Assembly (NCBI GenBank): GCA_016185345.1
Contig: JACPNS010000021.1
Span: forward strand, 1-64,000
From: Solirubrobacterales bacterium
GTDB taxonomy: Bacteria > Actinomycetota > Thermoleophilia > Solirubrobacterales > JACPNS01
Direction: 5' to 3'
DNA length: 64,000 bases
Under the pieces are notes generated by a model. The model saw only the letters and a program-made list of their open reading frames with translations, made no database searches and had not been told where the DNA came from. Made by a program: the position numbers and the translations under genes. Below are positions 57,065 through 64,000 of the stretch, in pieces (the first letter of the stretch is position 1; every line of letters begins with the position of its first letter).

Positions 57065-58075
57065 TTACCGCTCAGCTTTCTTGATCGCTGCGCGCAGTTC
57101 GTCCGCGACAAAAGGCCCTTGAAGCTGCTCGACGACCTTCCCGTCGGGACCGATGACGAACGTGAACGGCTCTGAAGTCAGTCCAAACGCTGCGACTTGA
57201 GGGCGATAGCCCTCGTTCAGGTCGTTTTTCTTGTAGATCTCCTGATGGATGAAGATCACGTCGTTGCGGAGTTCGTGGTGTACTGCTTCGGCAACGTCAA
57301 CGACGGGGCCGCAGACGCGCGATGAGCAGAGCTTCGGCGTCGCGAAGACCAGGACGATCGGCTTCTTTTTCTTCAGGGCGTCCTTCAGGCTGATCTCGTG
57401 CATGTCGTCGGCGGGGACGCGGGTCTCTATTTCTGAGACATCGTCGACGCTGTCCACGGTCGGGGTTTCGATCGCTGGCGCCTTCTCACCGGGCGCTATC
57501 ACTGGATCGCGCAGCGTCGGCCTAATGCCGGTGGCCGCTGCCTGGAACCCGCCGTTCTGCTGGGTCAGCGTCAGCACGTTGATCTTCTTCGTGCCCTTCG
57601 GCGTCGGAATGTTCGCAACGTAGAAGCCGTTGCCGATCGTGTTCAGATCGCTCTTGGAAATCTCGCTCTGGAACTCCTTGGGCACGGAGAAGTCGTAGGC
57701 CGCGACCTTGAATGGACCCGTCGCGGGCGCGTCGGTGCCGGCCGAGAGGTATACCGCCGTCGGACCCCAGACTGGTTCGCGATCGACGTTGAACAGTCCG
57801 AACGGGAGTCGGTTGTCGCGCCCCACGACGAAATTGTTGGCGGCGGGAAGCATGTTCGCGTCCTGCCCGGCCTTGACCTCGCGCTGAAGCTGGGCGAATG
57901 TTTTCTTGCCGTCGGTCCTGGGGAAGTCGGAGAGATTGACGTCCTTGGCGGCGGCCGGAGTATTGGGTGCGGATGACGTGTCTCCGCCGCATCCCGCCAA
58001 CGGCACGGCCAGAGCGGTCGCCAGCGCTGCGAGGGCGATAACGCGGCGGGGCGAATGAGCGTGGTGTTCCGACAT
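57065..58075 (-). CDS. Lipoprotein with a thioredoxin-like domain
   Basis: A 336-residue secreted lipoprotein. Signal peptide VIALAALATALAVPLAGC with lipobox LAGC. Residues about 60-190 form an uncharacterised beta-rich region (LPFGLFNVDREPVWGPTAVY). Residues about 225-336 look thioredoxin-like: KKKPIVLVFATPKLCSSRVC then GPVVD, a CxxxxC pair at the position of the redox loop, and FTFVIGPDGKVVEQLQGP. It could act as an extracytoplasmic reductase or SCO-like factor. I chose ATG 58075; the longer frame would bury the signal peptide. Confidence 0.78.
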   Translation of the reverse strand: MSEHHAHSPRRVIALAALATALAVPLAGCGGDTSSAPNTPAAAKDVNLSDFPRTDGKKTFAQLQREVKAGQDANMLPAANNFVVGRDNRLPFGLFNVDREPVWGPTAVYLSAGTDAPATGPFKVAAYDFSVPKEFQSEISKSDLNTIGNGFYVANIPTPKGTKKINVLTLTQQNGGFQAAATGIRPTLRDPVIAPGEKAPAIETPTVDSVDDVSEIETRVPADDMHEISLKDALKKKKPIVLVFATPKLCSSRVCGPVVDVAEAVHHELRNDVIFIHQEIYKKNDLNEGYRPQVAAFGLTSEPFTFVIGPDGKVVEQLQGPFVADELRAAIKKAER

Positions 58076-58166
58076 GGCGGCGCCAAGTGTTGCAGATAAC
58101 ATCACCGCTTCCGTCGATCCCCAAGCCAGCGTTAATACGACGAAGAACCGAAAGAAATCCTTCCCC

Positions 58167-59537
58167 ATGACTTCCGAAACCAAGCTTCGCGCCGCAATCG
58201 TCGGAGCCGGTCCATCCGGCTTCTACGCTGCCGGCCAGCTCCTCGCAGAGGGCTTCGCCGTCGACCTGATCGACAAACTGCCGACGCCGTTCGGCCTCGT
58301 GCGCTTTGGCGTGGCACCGGACCACCCGAAGATCAAGAACGTCACGCGCGTCTTCGAGAAGACCGCGACCAACGAGGATTTTCGCTTCTTCGGCGCCGTC
58401 GAGCTCGGCCGCGACATCACCCGCGAAGAGCTGCTTGATCGCTACGACCTCGTGCTCTACACGATCGGAACGAGCAGTGACAACCGACTCGGGATCGAGG
58501 GCGAGGATCTCGTCGGTTCGCATCCAGCAACGACTTTTGTTGCCTGGTACAACGGGCACCCTGAGGCAACCCACAACGAATTCGACCTGAGCGCGGAGCG
58601 CGCGGTCGTGATCGGAAACGGAAACGTTGCGATCGACGTGGCGCGCATGCTCGTGCTCGACGAAGATGAGGTTCAACCGACCGACACCGCAGATCACGCC
58701 GTCGAGGCCTTCAAGACGCACGGCGTGAAGGAAGTCATCATCCTCGGCCGTCGCGGCCCGGCCCAGGCCGCGTTCACCAACCCCGAACTGTTGGAGCTCG
58801 GCGAACTCAAGCGCGCCGACATCATCGTTGACCCGGAACAGATGGCGCTAGATGAGCTGAGTGAGAATTGGCTCGGCAGCGACCTCGCCGAGCCGACCAA
58901 CCGCCGCAACGTCGACATCATGAAGGAGTACGCCGAGCGCACGCCCGAGGGCAAATCGCACCGCGTCGTGCTGCAGTTCCTGCGCTCACCGGTCGCGATT
59001 CTCGGCGATGGCGAGAAGGTCACGGGGATCCGCGTGGAGATCAACGAGATCGTCGACGACGGAAACGGCAACCCGAAGGCCGTCGGCACAGGCGTGACCG
59101 AGGACATCGAGTGTGGTCTCGTCTTCCGCTCGATCGGTTACCGCGGCGAGCCCGTGGACACCGTCCCGTTCGAGCCCAAACGCGGCCTGATCCATAACGA
59201 AGGGGGCCGCGTCACCGACGAGGACGGCAACGTACTGCCCGCCGAGTACGTCTCGGGCTGGGTCAAGCGCGGACCGAGCGGCGTCATCGGCACGAACAAG
59301 AAGGACAGCGCCGACACCGTCGCTCGGATCGTCGAGGACCGCGAGGCCGGCAAGCTCACGCCGAAGGAGCCCCTGGGCGACAACGGCCAGTGGCTGAAGT
59401 CGAAGGTCCCGGACCTGGTCGATTGGGAAGGTTGGACCAAGATCAACGAGCACGAGGTCGCCCTCGGCGAAGCCCAAGGACGCCCCCGCGTCAAGCTCGT
59501 CGACATCGACGAAATGAAGAAAATCGCAAACGCGTAG
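58167..59537 (+). CDS. fprA: Ferredoxin/adrenodoxin-type NADP reductase (FprA-like)
   Basis: A 456-residue FAD and NADPH enzyme that feeds electrons to ferredoxins. The FAD motif AIVGAGPSGFYAAGQLL is at the start; LPTPFGLVRFGVAPDHPKIK is specific to the adrenodoxin-reductase family; the NADP motif is VIGNGNVAIDVARML and GRRGPAQAAFTNPELLEL follows. GWVKRGPSGVIGTNKKDS closes the FAD domain. ATG 58167 gives the standard N-terminus. TAATAC near 58133 could be its -10 box. Near iron-sulfur genes, it may support cluster assembly or a cytochrome P450. Confidence 0.93.
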   Translation: MTSETKLRAAIVGAGPSGFYAAGQLLAEGFAVDLIDKLPTPFGLVRFGVAPDHPKIKNVTRVFEKTATNEDFRFFGAVELGRDITREELLDRYDLVLYTIGTSSDNRLGIEGEDLVGSHPATTFVAWYNGHPEATHNEFDLSAERAVVIGNGNVAIDVARMLVLDEDEVQPTDTADHAVEAFKTHGVKEVIILGRRGPAQAAFTNPELLELGELKRADIIVDPEQMALDELSENWLGSDLAEPTNRRNVDIMKEYAERTPEGKSHRVVLQFLRSPVAILGDGEKVTGIRVEINEIVDDGNGNPKAVGTGVTEDIECGLVFRSIGYRGEPVDTVPFEPKRGLIHNEGGRVTDEDGNVLPAEYVSGWVKRGPSGVIGTNKKDSADTVARIVEDREAGKLTPKEPLGDNGQWLKSKVPDLVDWEGWTKINEHEVALGEAQGRPRVKLVDIDEMKKIANA

Positions 59538-59551
59538 CTAAGCCCGATCGT

Positions 59552-59598
59552 GCCCCAACATACGTCCTGCCGAGGGTCGGCAGGACGTATGTTGGGGC
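59552..59598. terminator. Perfect 22-bp inverted repeat, probable terminator
   Basis: Bases 59552-59573 are exactly complementary to 59577-59598, leaving a GGG loop; the stem contains CATACGTCCTGCCGA. It lies 15 bases after the reductase stop. There is no T tract, so it would act as a tract-less terminator or has another role. A stem this long and perfect is unusual compared with the 9-11 bp stems elsewhere in the window. Confidence 0.6.
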
Positions 59599-59624
59599 TG
59601 AAAGTCGCTTGAAACCGTTGGTCA

Positions 59625-59643
59625 ATAGTGCAGACTGCACTAT
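59625..59643. promoter_or_regulatory. 19-bp palindromic operator before the alpha/beta hydrolase
   Basis: ATAGTGCAG-A-CTGCACTAT is a perfect odd-centred palindrome ending 7 bases before the TAGGGT -10 box (59651-59656) of the next gene. It covers the -35 region, so a repressor site is likely. The regulator is not in the window. Confidence 0.65.
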
Positions 59644-59650
59644 GAGCGGG

Positions 59651-59656
59651 TAGGGT
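59651..59656 (+). promoter_or_regulatory. -10 box of the alpha/beta hydrolase gene (leaderless)
   Basis: TAGGGT, 7 bases, ATG 59664. A GTG at 59655 is inside the box, which argues for ATG 59664 as the start. Confidence 0.45.
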
Positions 59657-59663
59657 GGTCCGT

Positions 59664-60566
59664 ATGGGAATCCGCAACGGCTCGATCACCATCGATGACC
59701 TGACCTCCCCTTACCTGGAGTCGGGCCCTGAGAACGCCACCGAAGCCGTGATCTTCACTCACGGCAGCCCGGGCTGCTCCCAGGAGTTCACCCGCCTCCT
59801 CAAAGAAACCGGCACCTTCGCCCGCGCCATTGCGATCGACATGCCCGGCTTCGGCCGGGCCGACAAGCCCAGCCCCAAGGACTTCAACTACGACGCCCCC
59901 AACATCGGCATCCACCTCGCCAAGCAGCTCGAAGAACTCAACGTCACGAAGGCCCACTTCGTAGGTCACGACTTCGGCGGCGCATTCAACCTCATCGCCG
60001 CCACCTACAACCCACTCCAGGTCGGTTCAATCTCGATGATCAACAGCGGCCTGATGCGCGGAACGCGCTGGCACAAGATCGCCCGCCTCTACAGAACACC
60101 CCTCATAGGTGAGCTCTTCATGGCAGTCATGAACGAGCGCGGCTTCAAGCACGCCTTCCGCGCGCTCCCGCAAGAAGACCTCAACATCATGTGGAAGAAC
60201 CTCGACCGCCCAACCCGCAAGGCAATCCTCGCCCTCTACCGCGCAACAGATCTGGAGCCACTGACCGCAAGCCTCCCGCAGCTCCGCCTACTCGCATCGC
60301 AGTGGCCCGCGATCGTGGTCTGCGGCGAGGACGATCCCTACATGCCGACCAGGTTCGTACCGCGCAACAAGGAATCACTCCCGAACGCAGAGATCCACAT
60401 GATCAAGGGCGCTGGCCACTGGCCCCACCTTGAAAAGCCGGACGAGGTCAGCGCAAGGCTGATCCCGTTCCTGAGACAAGTGACTAGTTCGAAAGCGGCT
60501 CAGCAACCGGCGCCGAGCCATCAAGCGCATTCAGCGCCCGGCGAATCGACATCGATCGCGCAGTGA
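59664..60566 (+). CDS. Alpha/beta fold hydrolase (haloalkane dehalogenase/epoxide hydrolase-like)
   Basis: A 300-residue alpha/beta hydrolase. The oxyanion segment is FTHGSPGCSQEF, the nucleophile elbow VGHDFGGAFNL has Asp, not Ser, as in dehalogenases and epoxide hydrolases, and the His is in GAGHWPHLEKPDE. A helical cap lies between about 130 and 220. The last 28 residues are a Ser/Ala/Pro-rich tail that overlaps the convergent hemQ gene by 83 bases. Substrate unknown; the palindromic operator suggests induction by one. Confidence 0.86.
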   Translation: MGIRNGSITIDDLTSPYLESGPENATEAVIFTHGSPGCSQEFTRLLKETGTFARAIAIDMPGFGRADKPSPKDFNYDAPNIGIHLAKQLEELNVTKAHFVGHDFGGAFNLIAATYNPLQVGSISMINSGLMRGTRWHKIARLYRTPLIGELFMAVMNERGFKHAFRALPQEDLNIMWKNLDRPTRKAILALYRATDLEPLTASLPQLRLLASQWPAIVVCGEDDPYMPTRFVPRNKESLPNAEIHMIKGAGHWPHLEKPDEVSARLIPFLRQVTSSKAAQQPAPSHQAHSAPGESTSIAQ

Positions 60567-61179
60567 ACATCGGTGTGTCGCGAGCGGTGTAGAGGCTCGA
60601 CTCGGTCTCGCGCAGCTTCTGCACCAGGTTCAAGAAGTCCACAGGCTCGTCAGCCTCAAACGACACGACAAAGTCCTGATCGTCGAGCCCGAACGAGTAA
60701 GACGTGTTCAAGTTGATCTGCGGATACTCGCGGCCGACGGCGATGTGCTCCTTCATGATCCGCATCCGCTCATCCATCGGCAACAGATACCACTCACGCG
60801 TCTTCACGAACGGGTAGACGAAGAGGTACTTGCCCTCGCCCGGGCGCACTTTGGTGCGGTCCTCGTTCGTGTAGGGCGAGTTCTTGGTCATCGCCAGGAA
60901 CGAATGGGAGATCTCGCCATAGCGCAGGATCCCGCTCTGGTTCAAGAGCACGTGCAGCTCGTGGATGTGGTCGAGGTTCGGCGAGGCGGTCCAGAGCAAC
61001 AAGTCGGCGCTGCCCTTGGTCCCGACCGTCGAATAGGCGCGCAGGAAGTCGTCAACCGCGAAGTCTTCACAGGCCGAGGCGAACTCGTCCTTGTCGCGGG
61101 TGCGCTCCTCGGCGAGGCGGCGGCGCCACGCGGGATCGACCTTGATGAATGTGAACTTGACGAACGACTCTCCGGCCAT
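60484..61179 (-). CDS. hemQ: Coproheme decarboxylase HemQ (chlorite dismutase family)
   Basis: A 231-residue enzyme that converts coproheme to heme b in the Gram-positive (coproporphyrin) heme pathway. The core reads YLFVYPFVKTREWYLLP then MDERMRIMKEHIAVGREYP, which includes the proximal His, and NTSYSFGLDDQDFVVSFE. This is the HemQ signature and not that of chlorite dismutase. I chose ATG 61179; TAAGCT lies 9 bases upstream. Other heme genes are not adjacent. The 3' end overlaps the convergent hydrolase. Confidence 0.93.
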   Translation of the reverse strand: MAGESFVKFTFIKVDPAWRRRLAEERTRDKDEFASACEDFAVDDFLRAYSTVGTKGSADLLLWTASPNLDHIHELHVLLNQSGILRYGEISHSFLAMTKNSPYTNEDRTKVRPGEGKYLFVYPFVKTREWYLLPMDERMRIMKEHIAVGREYPQINLNTSYSFGLDDQDFVVSFEADEPVDFLNLVQKLRETESSLYTARDTPMFTARSMSIRRALNALDGSAPVAEPLSN

Positions 61180-61188
61180 GGTGATCAA

Positions 61189-61194
61189 AGCTTA
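61189..61194 (-). promoter_or_regulatory. -10 box of hemQ (leaderless)
   Basis: TAAGCT on the minus strand, 9 bases, ATG 61179. It is back to back with the TAGAGT box of the gene at 61226. Confidence 0.35.
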
Positions 61195-61211
61195 TGCGCC
61201 CCCGTCGCGGG

Positions 61212-61217
61212 TAGAGT
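61212..61217 (+). promoter_or_regulatory. -10 box of the AlkP-like membrane protein gene (leaderless)
   Basis: TAGAGT, 8 bases, ATG 61226; the surrounding GGTAGAGTCGCCAGC is the same as at 45112-45126. Confidence 0.5.
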
Positions 61218-61225
61218 CGCCAGCG

Positions 61226-63271
61226 ATGTTTCGCACCGCGCCCTTCGCGCTGCTCGCCGCGATGATTGCGGCAGCGGCCCTCGCTGGACCCGCCGCAGCT
61301 GCGGCCGAGTGCATTCCTGCGCAGGGCCCGAAGACCGACGCGGTCGACCAGAAGCGCGCGGCGACACTGCTCTTCATTCCCGGACCGGTAAGGAGCCCTG
61401 AGCCGGTACTCGCGGCAGATCTCGACCAGCTTCCCGGCTTCGCGGTCGGTCTGTTCAGTCCCACGCTCGGTCGATACAGCCCGACGCAGATGATGCTCGA
61501 CATCTCCCAGGGCGCGCGGGTCGCCAGCAGTCTTTACAAGCCGGTCGCGCCGCCGCCGCCCGGCTTCGAAGTGGACCGCTTAGGTCTGGAAGGCGGCAAG
61601 GGCAGGTACGTGCAGTGGCCAGAACTCGTCAAACGCGCTGCTGACGTTCCTGGCGACATCGTACCCGGTTCGTTGGGCTGCGCCGTGACGGGATCGCGCA
61701 ACCGGCTCGCCTGGATTTCCTACGAAGGTGCGCCGACGATCACGGGGATAGCTGCCGCAAATACGCTTGGCAGGATCGACCAACTCGTCATCTCGCCGCC
61801 CGAAGACCAGCTCGAGGAGCTGGGCAAGGCGCAGTACTACGCCGACGTCGTCGTCGGGACGCTCCCGGCTGGCGGGGCTGGCTTCGGAATCGCGCGAAAG
61901 CTCGCCGCTGAGCACCCCGAGCGCCTGGTCATCATCGTTCAAGCACCACCCGAGCCCGCGCGGACACGCCTGTTGACGCTGGCAGCACGCGGGCTCGACG
62001 GTGGGGGTGGTCTGCGCTCCGCGACCACTCGTCGCGACGGACTGGTCGCGGCAACCGACGTCGCACCCACGATCCTCAAGCGGCTCAACGTCGATCCGCC
62101 CGAGGACATGCAGGGACAGCCGATCGAGGGCGCGCCGCGCATGACAGCACCCGAGCTCAACGAAATGAGTGCCCGCCTCTCGCTGGTCTCCGGCCGTCGC
62201 GTTCCGCTCGGGCGCAGCGTGATCCTGATTGGCGGAATCGTCATCATCCTGCTGTTGCTGGCCGGCCGTCTGACCGGGCGCTACGCGGAAATTTCGCGGC
62301 TCACCCAGCGGCTGGTCGGACTCGCAGTGTTGTGGCTCCCGGTCATGCTTTTGATCACCGCGGCGATGCGACCGTCGCGAGCGTTGGAGGCGGATCTTGC
62401 GATAGTCGGCTCGCTGTCACTCGCGCTCGTGACCGACCGACTGGTGAAGTGGCCGCGCGCACTGTTTGTTCCCGTGCTGTTCGTAGTGATTGCCCATGGC
62501 CTCGACTTCCTGATCTTCGACGGCCAGTTGACGGGCGAGTCGTTGCTCGGTTCCAACCCGCTCTACGGAGCACGCTTCTTCGGAGTTGGGAACGAACTTG
62601 AAGCGGTGATCGCGGTGAGCAGCGTCATGGGCGTCGGCGCATTTCTCAGCGATAGCGGAATCAAACACCCGGCCCGCTGGTTTGCGGCTGCCGGCGCGGT
62701 GCTCGCACTGTTCCTCGGTGCGGGGCGCCTCGGCGCAGACGTCGGCGGAGTGATCTTCATCGGCGGCGCGTTCGGAATCGCAGCGCTCTACGTCGCAAGA
62801 ATGAAGTTCACGCCGCTGCGCGTCGCGGCGCTGGTCGCGTTGCCCTTCATCGCCCTCGGTCTGATCGGTTTGCTCGACGCAGCAACCGGCGGCGAGTCCC
62901 ATCTGACCCGAACGGTCTTCAAGGCCAACGGCCTCGGCGATCTCTGGAAGGTCGCCGACCGACGCTTCAGCGCCAGCGTCGAGGGCGCTAAGTCTGACGG
63001 CATCTGGGTGGTTGTGCTGATCGCGCTGGCCGTGCTGATCTGGGGCTGGGCCAAGCGAGAACAGCTGTTCTCGCGCCTGACCGACAGGGGCGAGGTCGCC
63101 GCCGTGCGCCGTCCATTCCGCGCCGGCATGGTCGGCGCGCTCGGCGGGACCGTGATCGGCGCGCTGGCCAACGATTCTGGCCCCGCGATCCTGATCATCG
63201 GAACGATCTACATCTGTATGGGCCTCTTGTACATGCGCGGCAAGCCAATTTCGGGCACAATCAAAGATTGA
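61226..63271 (+). CDS. Large membrane protein: degenerate alkaline-phosphatase-like ectodomain plus about 8-9 TM helices
   Basis: A 681-residue protein. Residues 1-28 are a signal peptide (ALLAAMIAAAALAGPAAAAA). Residues 30-310 form an exported domain whose end, ATDVAPTILKRLNVDPPEDM then QGQPI, is the standard closing strand of alkaline phosphatase/sulfatase-superfamily proteins. The metal-binding Asp expected after the first strand is replaced (TLLFIPGPV) and no SDHG motif is seen, so it may be inactive. About eight membrane helices follow from residue 330 (VILIGGIVIILLLLAG onward), with GARFFGVGNELEAV between them. I do not recognise the whole architecture. Start from TAGAGT and the signal peptide. 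Confidence 0.68.
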   Translation: MFRTAPFALLAAMIAAAALAGPAAAAAECIPAQGPKTDAVDQKRAATLLFIPGPVRSPEPVLAADLDQLPGFAVGLFSPTLGRYSPTQMMLDISQGARVASSLYKPVAPPPPGFEVDRLGLEGGKGRYVQWPELVKRAADVPGDIVPGSLGCAVTGSRNRLAWISYEGAPTITGIAAANTLGRIDQLVISPPEDQLEELGKAQYYADVVVGTLPAGGAGFGIARKLAAEHPERLVIIVQAPPEPARTRLLTLAARGLDGGGGLRSATTRRDGLVAATDVAPTILKRLNVDPPEDMQGQPIEGAPRMTAPELNEMSARLSLVSGRRVPLGRSVILIGGIVIILLLLAGRLTGRYAEISRLTQRLVGLAVLWLPVMLLITAAMRPSRALEADLAIVGSLSLALVTDRLVKWPRALFVPVLFVVIAHGLDFLIFDGQLTGESLLGSNPLYGARFFGVGNELEAVIAVSSVMGVGAFLSDSGIKHPARWFAAAGAVLALFLGAGRLGADVGGVIFIGGAFGIAALYVARMKFTPLRVAALVALPFIALGLIGLLDAATGGESHLTRTVFKANGLGDLWKVADRRFSASVEGAKSDGIWVVVLIALAVLIWGWAKREQLFSRLTDRGEVAAVRRPFRAGMVGALGGTVIGALANDSGPAILIIGTIYICMGLLYMRGKPISGTIKD

Positions 63272-63644
63272 ATGCAACGCAGCCGACCCCCGATGCCGAG
63301 CCGCGTCGGATCGTCAGAGCGCTGTCGAATACTTTTTGGCGAAGAAGACTCAGGGACGCTTCCGATCGGCGCCGGGGCGATGCGCCGCGGACACCGCAAT
63401 ATTGACGGCCAACCGCGGCGTGAGGGTTTTAGACATCTGGACAAGCGCGCGCATACGACTCGTGGCTTAGTCTCTGGTCCGCCACACAAGAGCCACAGGC
63501 ACCACGCAAACACCCACCATTGCGAGGACGTGTTGGCTTGCGACGCGCGATAATGCGTATTGCTCGCGAGCCGGGCAAAAGTATTCACCCAAGAGATTGT
63601 CCGGGCTCGATCCGGAACGCCTAAAAGAGGAGACGGTCAAAGAG
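63272..63644. other. Intergenic region before glnN, no gene recognised
   Basis: These 373 bases have no convincing coding frame; a 93-codon Arg/His-rich rightward frame (63272-63553) lacks any family resemblance. An imperfect inverted repeat, GCGATAAT to ATTGCTCGC (about 63550-63571), lies about 75 bases before glnN. I found no clear nitrogen-regulator box or riboswitch. AAAGAGGAG (63624-63632) is a ribosome-site-like stretch, slightly far from ATG 63645. A long leader with regulation is plausible. Confidence 0.4.
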
Positions 63645-64000
63645 ATGTCAAACCTTCGACAGCACGCCATCGTTGGCACACAGTGGAAGCAGCGCAACGG
63701 CGGTGGCTCCCTTGCCAATGAGGACGAGGTCTACAACGAACTCGTGTTCACCGACAAGATCGCCAAAGAGCTGATGGACGCTGGCTCGTACGACCAGTAC
63801 AAGGCGGCCCTCTCGGCTGGCGAGGCAATCAGCCCCGCAGTCGCTGACTCCGTCGCCGCCGCAATGCTCGAATGGGCACTCAGCAAGGGTGCGACGCACT
63901 ACACCCACTGGTTCCAGCCGCTTACCGGTCGTACCGCCGAGAAGCACGACTCATTCTTCGAGCCGAAGGACGGCACGACCAAGTCGAAGTTCCGCGGCAA
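63645..64000 (+). CDS. glnN: Type III glutamine synthetase GlnN, N-terminal part (cut by window edge)
   Basis: The first 118 codons of a gene that runs off the window. VYNELVFTDKIAKELMD and AVADSVAAAMLEWALSKGAT lead to the diagnostic THYTHWFQPLTGRTAEKHDS block of type III (GlnN, about 720-residue) glutamine synthetases, which make glutamine from glutamate and ammonia. The catalytic domain lies beyond the edge. Type III enzymes are known in Bacteroidetes, cyanobacteria and some actinobacteria, often as a second synthetase. Confidence 0.93.
   Translation, partial: MSNLRQHAIVGTQWKQRNGGGSLANEDEVYNELVFTDKIAKELMDAGSYDQYKAALSAGEAISPAVADSVAAAMLEWALSKGATHYTHWFQPLTGRTAEKHDSFFEPKDGTTKSKFRG

Noticed and set aside
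57522-58721. 399-codon leftward open frame
   Set aside because: It is antisense to the ferredoxin reductase and out of frame in the thioredoxin-like lipoprotein, both well supported. Composition is typical of GC-rich shadow frames.
63272-63553. 93-codon frame after the AlkP-like gene
   Set aside because: Arg/His-rich, no ribosome site, starts at the previous stop and shows no similarity; treated as non-coding leader of glnN.
63550-63571. Riboswitch or nitrogen-regulator box before glnN
   Set aside because: Only an imperfect inverted repeat is seen; it matches no riboswitch core or GlnR/AmtR consensus that I can recognise.

Overview
The window is 64 kb of GC-rich bacterial chromosome. Gene content points to an actinobacterium: HemQ-type coproheme decarboxylase, an EgtB/EgtD ergothioneine pair, a Gram-positive-type LexA box, a type III glutamine synthetase, Holin-X/DUF3618/DUF4235 envelope proteins, and many genes that appear to be read from leaderless mRNAs. 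A member of Thermoleophilia/Solirubrobacterales is my best guess, but that is inference from gene mix and not from a marker gene. I saw no rRNA, tRNA or CRISPR array.

Left edge (1-5.3 kb): the end of an IS481-type insertion sequence. Next comes a leftward operon of AbrB-type antitoxin, Doc toxin and cation-efflux transporter. Diverging from it is the SOS error-prone polymerase DnaE2, whose start codon lies inside a perfect LexA palindrome.

Chemotaxis island (5.3-20.1 kb): cheB-cheR-cheA-cheC-cheD-cheY, then six chemoreceptors in three translationally coupled A/B pairs, with cheW after the first pair. The two receptor classes have different signalling-tip sequences. The island ends in the wreck of a histidine kinase. 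No flagellar genes are visible.

Metabolic middle (20.3-39.5 kb): a VOC protein with a decayed copy beside it, a succinate-semialdehyde-type dehydrogenase, DUF4383 and MBL proteins, and a secreted GH2 glycosidase. These are followed by egtB-egtD, a biotin operon (bioF-bioD-bioA-Nudix), an enoyl-CoA hydratase, a stand-alone biotin carrier protein, a GT2-glpK-plsC glycerolipid operon, an MBL lactonase-like gene, and an SDR/acyl-CoA dehydrogenase pair.

Envelope and acyl-CoA region (39.5-51.5 kb): two tandem paralogous GT-C-like membrane proteins, a lipoprotein and a dienelactone hydrolase. Then comes an acyl-CoA operon (enoyl-CoA hydratase, carboxyltransferase, BKACE, class III CoA-transferase, MerR regulator). 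Its promoter operator matches the one in front of the acyl-CoA dehydrogenase 6.4 kb away, so the two units look co-repressed. Inside the operon sits an array of four palindromic repeats arranged as an inverted pair of pairs.

Right part (51.5-64 kb): a nitrilase-family amidase, a DUF4235/Holin-X/DUF3618 envelope module, an AI-2E family exporter, a BolA-Grx4-DegV operon divergent from ErpA, and a thioredoxin-like lipoprotein. It continues with an FprA-type ferredoxin reductase, an alpha/beta hydrolase behind a perfect 22-bp inverted repeat and a 19-bp palindrome, HemQ, a large AlkP-like membrane protein, and the start of glnN. Start codons were chosen from conserved N-termini, ribosome binding sites and -10 boxes; several are arguable and are flagged.
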